Source of the DNA: an uncultured bacterium | Lineage (GTDB): Bacteria; Bacillota; Clostridia; Lachnospirales; Lachnospiraceae | DNA length: 5,665 nt | Direction of reading: 5' to 3' | Assembly: GCA_947071365.1 (NCBI GenBank) | Contig: CAMTFT010000142.1 | Coordinates: 1 to 5,665, forward strand | In this document: positions 1 to 4,233 of the stretch, piece after piece | Layout of the letters: every line of letters begins with the position of its first letter | Numbering within the stretch: position 1 is the stretch's first letter | Program-made: the position numbers and the translations under genes | Notes under the pieces: model-generated | Database searches by the model: none | What the model saw: the letters and a program-made list of their open reading frames with translations, nothing else | What the model was told of the DNA's origin: nothing

Positions 1-46
1 TACACCTATTAAGTCGTCGGCAGCGTCAGATGTGTATAAGAGACAG
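1..46 (+). other. Nextera P5-side library adapter (artefact)
   Basis: This is synthetic sequence. Bases 28-46 are the 19-base Tn5 mosaic end (AGATGTGTATAAGAGACAG). Bases 14-27 are the Nextera read-1 adapter tail (TCGTCGGCAGCGTC). Bases 6-13 (CTATTAAG) occupy the i5 index position and match, from memory, Nextera XT index S518. Bases 1-5 (TACAC) are the end of the P5 primer. Genomic sequence begins at 47. Nothing in 1-46 should be annotated or used for taxonomy. Confidence 0.98.
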
Positions 47-47
47 G

Positions 48-146
48 GCAAAGCAGGTCGGGATCATGGATGTCCATTATTTCAGCAGGCTGTTCAAAAA
101 GAAGATGGGAAAATCGCCTTCCAAATACCGGGAGGAACGCGGCTGA
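48..146 (+). CDS. AraC-family transcriptional regulator, C-terminal fragment
   Basis: The first 32 codons of insert-derived sequence read AKQVGIMDVHYFSRLFKKKM followed by GKSPSKYREERG and a TGA stop at 144-146. This is the end of the second helix-turn-helix of the AraC/XylS DNA-binding domain. The family signature is V-G-(Y/I)-x-D-x-x-Y-F-(S)-R-x-F-K-K-x-x-G-x-(S/T)-P-x-x-Y-R, and every key position is present. The rest of the gene is lost at the library junction, so the sensor part is unknown. It could be a plain AraC activator or a YesN-type two-component response regulator, which end in the same way. It lies 159 bp upstream of nrfA on the same strand. Control of nrfA is possible, but the fragment gives no evidence for it. 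Confidence 0.87.
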   Translation, partial: AKQVGIMDVHYFSRLFKKKMGKSPSKYREERG

Positions 147-189
147 AACGTACGCAGGGCGTGACGGCCTGAGTGGCCAGAGGTTTGTG

Positions 190-218
190 TTGACGAACTT
201 TTGTTGTTGTGTTATGTT
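190..218 (+). promoter_or_regulatory. Predicted sigma-A-type promoter for nrfA
   Basis: A -35 hexamer TTGACG (190-195, 5 of 6 to consensus) is followed by a 17-bp spacer and a -10 hexamer TATGTT (213-218, 4 of 6). A TG at 210-211 gives an extended -10. Transcription would start near 225, leaving a leader of about 80 nt before the nrfA start. An overlapping alternative pairs TTGTTG (204-209) with TATGAT (227-232), also at 17-bp spacing. No complete FNR/CRP-type palindrome or NarL-like heptamer pair was seen around it. Confidence 0.55.
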
Positions 219-238
219 GAAATTGATATGATATGATG

Positions 239-265
239 CCGGAAGCGGACGGATTTTGCTTCCGG
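239..265 (+). promoter_or_regulatory. Inverted repeat / leader hairpin upstream of nrfA
   Basis: CCGGAAGC (239-246) and GCTTCCGG (258-265) are perfect 8-bp complements around an 11-nt loop, giving a GC-rich stem within the predicted nrfA leader. It is not followed by a T-run, so it is not a good intrinsic terminator. An alternative pairing of GGAC (247-250) with GTCC (267-270) would compete with it. It may be a transcript-stabilising hairpin, an attenuator element or a protein-binding operator; the sequence does not decide among these. Confidence 0.5.
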
Positions 266-285
266 TGTCCATACTATTTTGTGAA

Positions 286-292
286 AGGGAGG
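286..292 (+). promoter_or_regulatory. Ribosome binding site of nrfA (long spacing)
   Basis: AGGGAGG is a strong Shine-Dalgarno match but ends 13 nt before the ATG at 306, longer than the usual 5-9. No alternative in-frame ATG, GTG or TTG lies closer to it, so ATG 306 is kept as the start. It gives a normal basic N-terminus followed by a hydrophobic segment. Confidence 0.6.
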
Positions 293-305
293 ACGTGAGA
301 CTGAG

Positions 306-1580
306 ATGGCAGATAAGGAAAGAATAAAAAGCTATGCAGTCAGGATCGGGGTCGTACTTGTCTGTTCCGCAGCCTTTGTAGGCGTCTCCGGCGGATTGAT
401 GAGTGTGGCAGACGGCGCGGGAGCGAAGCTGCCGGGTGAGGTTGAGTACATTCGTGTGGAAGCGCCCGAGGCATCAAATGAAAACGGCGTGGTAACAGCG
501 GAGGAATGGGCCGCGGTATATCCGGAGATCGTTGCCTCATACAAGGCGAATGACGACAACAATTATCGGGTGGATTACCTGGAGCAGGATCCGTATATCG
601 CGACGCTGTATGAGGGCTTCGGTTTTGCGAAGGATTATACGAGCGCTGTTTCGCATACGTATACACTGGAGGATGTATCCGCGACGGAGCGGCCCCATCC
701 GCTGGCAAACTGCCTGACGTGCAAGACACCGGATTATACGAAGCTGGTAAATGATATGGGCGTGGACGCTTACAAGCTGGACTTTGAGGAGACGCATGCC
801 CAGATGAATGAAAACATAAGCTGCTACAACTGCCACGAGAACCAGGCGGGAGACGGCGGCAAGCTGGTGGTCACACATTCCTATATGGTGAATGCACTGG
901 GAGAGGATATGAGCAATGTAAATGCCGCGACTCTTGCATGCGGACAGTGCCATATCGAATACTATTTTGATCCAGACACGAAGGCGACCAGTGTGCCGTA
1001 TGACAGCGTAGCTGCCATGGATCCGGAAAAAATGCTCGCATATTATAATGAGATGGGATTTTCAGACTGGACGCAGGAAAGCACCGGCACAGGCATGTTG
1101 AAGGCGCAGCATCCGGAGTTTGAGACCTTCATGAACGGCAGCCTGCATGCATCTGTCCTGAACTGTGCGGATTGCCATATGGCTACCGCCGTATCAGAGG
1201 ACGGCGTGACGTATACAAGCCACAAGTGGGAGAGCCCGCTGGCAAATCAGGCGATCCTCGATACCTGCGTGGAATGTCACGGCACAGAGGACATGACAGA
1301 AAAAGTCCATGCGATCCAGGAAGAAGTGACGGCAAGGGAGAAGGAAGTCGGAGAGAAGCTGGCAGAGCTTAAGACGACGCTGGCGGATGCCGTTGCAGCG
1401 GGTGAGATGTCAGAAGATGAGCTGAATGCAGTGCGTTCCCTGTACCGTGACGCTCAGTGGTACTGGGATTACGTATATGTGGAGAACAGTGAGGGCGCGC
1501 ACAATTCATCGCTTGCAAAGAGATGTCTGGACAAGGCGGAAGACCTTGCTGACGAAGCACTGAGCCTGTTCGAAGCTTAA
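306..1580 (+). CDS. nrfA: Ammonia-forming cytochrome c nitrite reductase, catalytic subunit NrfA
   Basis: A 424-residue pentahaem cytochrome that reduces nitrite to ammonium with six electrons on the outer face of the membrane. Haem sites in order are CLTCK (136-140, the lysine-ligated active-site haem diagnostic of NrfA), CYNCH (173-177), CGQCH (212-216), CADCH (287-291) and CVECH (321-325). By comparison with E. coli NrfA recalled from memory, the catalytic residues are Arg129 (in DVSATER), Tyr219 (in CHIEYYF) and His269 (in LKAQHPE). The calcium-site residues Glu218, Tyr219, Lys266 and Gln268 are also present. His117, His306 and His398 are likely distal haem ligands. Residues 11-34 form one hydrophobic segment after a basic N-terminus, either an uncleaved anchor or a signal peptide; there is no good lipobox. 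It is shorter than the E. coli enzyme (about 478 aa), partly through a loop about nine residues shorter before haem 1. No nrfH is adjacent; the haem-ligation genes resB and ccsA follow. Confidence 0.96.
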   Translation: MADKERIKSYAVRIGVVLVCSAAFVGVSGGLMSVADGAGAKLPGEVEYIRVEAPEASNENGVVTAEEWAAVYPEIVASYKANDDNNYRVDYLEQDPYIATLYEGFGFAKDYTSAVSHTYTLEDVSATERPHPLANCLTCKTPDYTKLVNDMGVDAYKLDFEETHAQMNENISCYNCHENQAGDGGKLVVTHSYMVNALGEDMSNVNAATLACGQCHIEYYFDPDTKATSVPYDSVAAMDPEKMLAYYNEMGFSDWTQESTGTGMLKAQHPEFETFMNGSLHASVLNCADCHMATAVSEDGVTYTSHKWESPLANQAILDTCVECHGTEDMTEKVHAIQEEVTAREKEVGEKLAELKTTLADAVAAGEMSEDELNAVRSLYRDAQWYWDYVYVENSEGAHNSSLAKRCLDKAEDLADEALSLFEA

Positions 1581-1591
1581 TATGACTTTGT

Positions 1592-1688
1592 GTTACAGTT
1601 CAGCCATGCAAAAATGGGAGGACAGACCGTGCAAGCTTGCGTAGCAAGTGGGTCTGCGGCTTGTATGGCGTATCGGCTGAACTGCAAC
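1592..1688 (+). repeat. Large nested palindrome in the nrfA-resB spacer
   Basis: Outer arms GTTACAGTTCAGCC (1592-1605) and GGCTGAACTGCAAC (1675-1688) pair over 14 positions with one mismatch. Nested inside are CAGACC (1623-1628) with GGTCTG (1651-1656), and CTTGC (1636-1640) with GCAAG (1644-1648) around a 3-nt loop; 1631-1640 is itself a perfect 10-bp palindrome. The element starts 11 bp after the nrfA stop. There is no T-run after the right arm, so it is not a simple terminator on either strand. It may be a dispersed REP/MITE-like palindromic element or a structured RNA domain. No transposase or clear target duplication is visible. Confidence 0.7.
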
Positions 1689-1707
1689 GATTATGCAAAA
1701 ACCGTGC

Positions 1708-1730
1708 GAGGGTCGGAGCTTCCGGCCCTC
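1708..1730 (+). repeat. Strong hairpin in the nrfA-resB spacer
   Basis: GAGGGTCGG (1708-1716) pairs with CCGGCCCTC (1722-1730) as nine consecutive pairs, one of them G-U, around a 5-nt loop. A smaller hairpin, GCTTT (1733-1737) with AAAGC (1743-1747), follows directly. The T-content downstream is too low for a convincing intrinsic terminator. In the mRNA it would stand as a second domain after the palindrome at 1592-1688. Confidence 0.65.
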
Positions 1731-1751
1731 ATGCTTTGTGCGAAAGCAATG

Positions 1752-1802
1752 AGCCGTGCCAGACAGTGCCAAGGAGCAGATGCCGGGAGTTTGCGCACGG
1801 CT
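1752..1802 (+). repeat. Inverted repeat just upstream of resB
   Basis: AGCCGTGC (1752-1759) and GCACGGCT (1795-1802) are perfect 8-bp complements enclosing 35 nt. CCGTGC also occurs at 1702-1707, so the right arm could pair with either copy, giving two mutually exclusive folds. The right arm ends 14 nt before the resB Shine-Dalgarno sequence, which would allow an effect on resB translation. That effect is inference. Confidence 0.5.
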
Positions 1803-1816
1803 ACATAATACATAAC

Positions 1817-1821
1817 GGGAG
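1817..1821 (+). promoter_or_regulatory. Ribosome binding site that fixes the resB start
   Basis: GGGAG lies 7 nt before ATG 1829. The reading frame stays open upstream to a TTG at 1637, but that extension runs through the inverted repeats, has no ribosome site and encodes a Cys/Arg-rich peptide unlike ResB. ATG 1829 gives the family's usual short basic N-terminus before the first membrane segment. Confidence 0.8.
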
Positions 1822-1828
1822 ACAGCAC

Positions 1829-3274
1829 ATGAAACAATTGAAAAAGGCAGGTAAATTCCTGTGTTCCATGAAATTTGCAATTATCCTTCTGATAGTTCTG
1901 GCGCTGGCCTGCACTGTCGGCAGCGTGATTCCCCAGGGTGAACCGACATCATGGTATACAACGAATTATTCCCAGCAGGCGGCAGGAGCGGTGATGCTCT
2001 TCGGGCTGAATGATATTTTCCATTGCTGGTGGTTCGTTGTTCTGACTCTGTTCCTCTGTGTAAATCTGCTCTTTTGCAACATCCTGCACTTTCCGAGACT
2101 GATGCGGCGAATGAAGAGCGGTTTTACCCCGGTAAAAAGCATTTCCGGCTGGGATGGAAAGGATGCCCTGCTGATGAAAGGTGAGCCGGACGGGCTGTTC
2201 GCGAAGCTGGGTTTTCGTAATGTGCGCAGTGGAAAGATGGCAGTATGTAAGTTGGAGATGGAGGAAGATGCAGAGCATACGGCTTCGGCAGAAGAGAAGA
2301 ATGCTGCGCAGATGGTGGGAGTCTCAGGAAAAGATGAGAAGGATGCTGTGCAGATGCCAGGAGTCCCAGCAGATGGAAAAGAGTTGGAAGTACGGTACAG
2401 TGTGAAAAATAAGATCGGCATCTGGGGTGCATGGCTCTGTCATTTCGGTATGCTGGTCATTATTGCAGGATTTGGACTGGGGCAGATGCTGAAAACGGAG
2501 TATACCGTATACGGTGTGCCGGGGCAGACGAAGCCTGTGGGCGATACGGGCTATGAGCTGACGATCGATGCATTCGATGTGAAGCTTCGGGAGGATGGCA
2601 CGGTAGACCAGTATACCTCAGGGCTGACGGTAACGGATACTCTGACGGGCAAAAAGGAGAGCGGGGAGGCAAGTGTCAATGCGCCGCTGTCGCTTTTCGG
2701 CATGAAGCTTTACCAGAATTCTACGGGTTGGGCAGCCAACCTTACTGTTTATAAAAATGGAGAAAAGCTGCAGGAGGAGCTGCTCTGTGCAGGCGAATAC
2801 GCATCTGTGGAGGACAAAGAGGGGCTGAGCGTTGGCCTGAATGCATTTTATCCTGATTTTTACGAGGATGAAAACGGTCAGCCGATGACGCTGACACCGT
2901 ATCTGAAAAATCCGGGCTACCTGTATTCCATTTATTTCCGGAATCAGATCGTGGGAATGAACGTGCTGACGGGAGACGACAAAATTACCGTGGAGGAGTA
3001 CGAATTTGTTTTCCATGACCCGCAGCAGTACACGCTGATTCAGATAAAACGTGATCCCTTCAGTCTTTTGGCGGCAGTCGGTGGCGTACTCGTCATGATT
3101 TCCCTGATACTGGCGTTTTACATGTACCCGAAGGAACTCTGGGCAGTCCGGGGAAGCGATGGGATATGGCGGATCGGAGGAAAGAGCAGAAAAGCCGGGA
3201 GCATGTATCAGGAGGAAATCACAAAGGCGTGGTCGGAGCTTGAAAAAGAGGAAAGTACGAAGACAGGATCATAG
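1829..3274 (+). CDS. resB: Cytochrome c biogenesis protein ResB (Ccs1/CcsB)
   Basis: A 481-residue System II cytochrome c maturation protein. With CcsA it forms the membrane complex that exports haem and attaches it to apocytochrome CxxCH/K cysteines outside the cell. Predicted membrane segments are at about 15-34 (with the family's FAI-x-LL...G-x-x-IPQG pattern), 66-86, 196-218 and 411-432, with the large external domain between the last two. Conserved-looking features are His205 in AWLCHFGM, the FGMKLYQNSTGW stretch (290-301) typical of the ResB external domain, and the RDPFSLLAAVGG entry to the last segment. The linker between segments 2 and 3 carries a 14-residue internal repeat (158-171, 172-185). 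The C-terminal tail from about 440 is hydrophilic and ends in the first unit of a 70-bp tandem repeat. It probably shares a transcript with nrfA upstream and ccsA downstream. Confidence 0.93.
   Translation: MKQLKKAGKFLCSMKFAIILLIVLALACTVGSVIPQGEPTSWYTTNYSQQAAGAVMLFGLNDIFHCWWFVVLTLFLCVNLLFCNILHFPRLMRRMKSGFTPVKSISGWDGKDALLMKGEPDGLFAKLGFRNVRSGKMAVCKLEMEEDAEHTASAEEKNAAQMVGVSGKDEKDAVQMPGVPADGKELEVRYSVKNKIGIWGAWLCHFGMLVIIAGFGLGQMLKTEYTVYGVPGQTKPVGDTGYELTIDAFDVKLREDGTVDQYTSGLTVTDTLTGKKESGEASVNAPLSLFGMKLYQNSTGWAANLTVYKNGEKLQEELLCAGEYASVEDKEGLSVGLNAFYPDFYEDENGQPMTLTPYLKNPGYLYSIYFRNQIVGMNVLTGDDKITVEEYEFVFHDPQQYTLIQIKRDPFSLLAAVGGVLVMISLILAFYMYPKELWAVRGSDGIWRIGGKSRKAGSMYQEEITKAWSELEKEESTKTGS
2301..2384 (+). 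repeat. 42-bp in-frame tandem duplication inside resB
   Basis: Two adjacent 42-bp units (2301-2342 and 2343-2384) share a core: ATGCTG, GCAGATG and GGAGTC recur at the same offsets, with identity concentrated in the first 29 bases. At protein level the units are NAAQMVGVSGKDEK and DAVQMPGVPADGKE. They lie in the charged cytoplasmic linker between membrane segments 2 and 3, where length changes would be tolerated. Confidence 0.75.
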
Positions 3275-3402
3275 CTTGAGGAGGATGAATCACAAGAGCG
3301 TGGTCAGAGCTTGAAAAAAAGGAAAGTACGAAGACAGGATCATAGCTTGAGGAGGATAAATTACAAAAGCGTGGTCGGAGCTTGAGAAGGAGGAGAAGAT
3401 AG
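3211..3402 (+). repeat. ~70-bp tandem repeat (2.7 copies) across the resB stop and the resB-ccsA gap
   Basis: Copy 1 is 3211-3279, copy 2 is 3280-3350 and partial copy 3 is 3351-3402. The last 50 bases of copies 1 and 2 (3230-3279 and 3301-3350) differ at only two positions. Copies 2 and 3 carry a 2-base insertion near their left end (GGAGGATGAATC and GGAGGATAAATT against GGAGGAAATC). Copy 1 encodes the ITKAWSELEKEE tail of ResB, and the same peptide is readable in copies 2 (ITRAWSELEKKE) and 3 (ITKAWSELEKEE), but stops now interrupt the frame. Copy 3 supplies the ccsA ribosome site. Confidence 0.92.
3387..3393 (+). promoter_or_regulatory. Ribosome binding site of ccsA
   Basis: AAGGAGG, a near-perfect Shine-Dalgarno sequence, sits 9 nt before ATG 3403 inside the third unit of the tandem repeat. 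Copies 1 and 2 have less complete A/G-rich versions at the equivalent place. This fixes the ccsA start and suggests that ccsA is translated independently of resB. Confidence 0.85.
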
Positions 3403-4233
3403 ATGGGAAGTGAGCAGCTTCTTAAGATGGAGAACGGTCTGTTTACGGCGGTAATGGTGCTGTATCTGGCGGCTATGGTGCTGTATTTTATCTTTTTTGC
3501 ATTAAAAAATGAGAAAGCGGGAAAAATCGCGGGATGGATCATGGCGCTGGGCTTTGTGCTGCACACATCAGCCATGATTACGCGGGGGATCGGAGCAGGG
3601 CGGCTGCCTCTCACGAATCAGTATGAGTTTGCCACCAGCTTTGCCTGGGGCATCTGCCTGTGTTTCCTGATTTTTCTGCGGAAATACAGCTTTCAGGCTC
3701 TGGGAACCTTCGTAACACCGGTTATTTTCCTGATCATCGGCTACGCGGCCATGCAGAGCAGGGAAGTCCGGGAACTGATGCCGGCGCTTCGCAGCAACTG
3801 GCTTGGTATTCATGTTTCCACGGCAATCATTTCTTATGGGGCCTTCGGCGTATCCTTTGCCGTCTCGCTGATGTTCCTGCTACGACAGAAGATGAAAGAC
3901 AATGCGTTCTGGCAGGAGCATATTCCGCAGGAGGAAAAGCTGGATCTCATCAGTTACCGCGCCGTATCTCTCGGATTCTTGTTTTTGACGTTCGTAATCG
4001 TGACGGGGGCTATCTGGGCGGAGCGCGCCTGGGGAAGCTACTGGTCCTGGGATCCGAAGGAGACGTGGTCGCTGATCACGTGGATCATATATGCGCTGTA
4101 CCTGCACCTGCGGTTGTCGAAGGGCTGGAGAAATAAAAGTGCGGCGCTGTTTGCAGTGATCGGATTTATCTGTGTTATCTTTACGTATATCGGAGTAAAT
4201 ACGCTGATTCCGGGTATTCACAGCTACGCATGA
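3403..4233 (+). CDS. ccsA: Cytochrome c biogenesis protein CcsA (ResC)
   Basis: A 276-residue polytopic membrane protein, the haem-handling partner of ResB in System II cytochrome c maturation. The tryptophan-rich WWD motif that binds haem on the outer side is clear at 210-222 (WGSYWSWDPKETW). Candidate haem-ligand histidines are His54 (FVLHTSAM), His137 (GIHVSTAIISYG) and His273 (GIHSYA). The family-typical ending GVNTLIPGIHSYA is intact, so the protein is full length. About seven or eight hydrophobic segments can be picked out (for example 12-33, 43-60, 77-93, 100-116, 133-160, 188-205, 223-237, 247-266). Its stop is embedded in the 3' end of the convergent exonuclease gene. Together with ResB it would mature the haems of NrfA, including the unusual CxxCK site. 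Confidence 0.96.
   Translation: MGSEQLLKMENGLFTAVMVLYLAAMVLYFIFFALKNEKAGKIAGWIMALGFVLHTSAMITRGIGAGRLPLTNQYEFATSFAWGICLCFLIFLRKYSFQALGTFVTPVIFLIIGYAAMQSREVRELMPALRSNWLGIHVSTAIISYGAFGVSFAVSLMFLLRQKMKDNAFWQEHIPQEEKLDLISYRAVSLGFLFLTFVIVTGAIWAERAWGSYWSWDPKETWSLITWIIYALYLHLRLSKGWRNKSAALFAVIGFICVIFTYIGVNTLIPGIHSYA

Noticed and set aside
223..240. Possible FNR/CRP-type operator starting with TTGAT
   Set aside because: Only the left half-site is present; the required ATCAA half at the correct spacing is absent.
9..272. Minus-strand open frame ending in SYTHLTLPTT
   Set aside because: The C-terminus is translated adapter, and the rest runs antisense across the AraC fragment and the nrfA promoter region with no homology or ribosome site.
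1592..1747. Intrinsic terminator after nrfA
   Set aside because: The stems are strong, but none is followed by a run of T on either strand, so a rho-independent terminator cannot be supported.
1637..1828. Upstream in-frame extension of resB from a TTG start (64 extra codons)
   Set aside because: It has no ribosome site, runs through the inverted repeats and encodes a Cys/Arg-rich peptide unlike ResB. ATG 1829 has GGGAG at 7 nt and a typical ResB N-terminus.
3283..3315. Possible tiny ORF in repeat copy 2 (AGGAGG directly followed by ATG)
   Set aside because: The ribosome site has no spacing from the ATG, the peptide is only nine residues, and copy 3 lacks the ATG. It is a by-product of the duplication.
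3211..3402. CRISPR-like array
   Set aside because: The ~70-bp units are directly adjacent with no spacers and derive from coding sequence. No cas genes are present.
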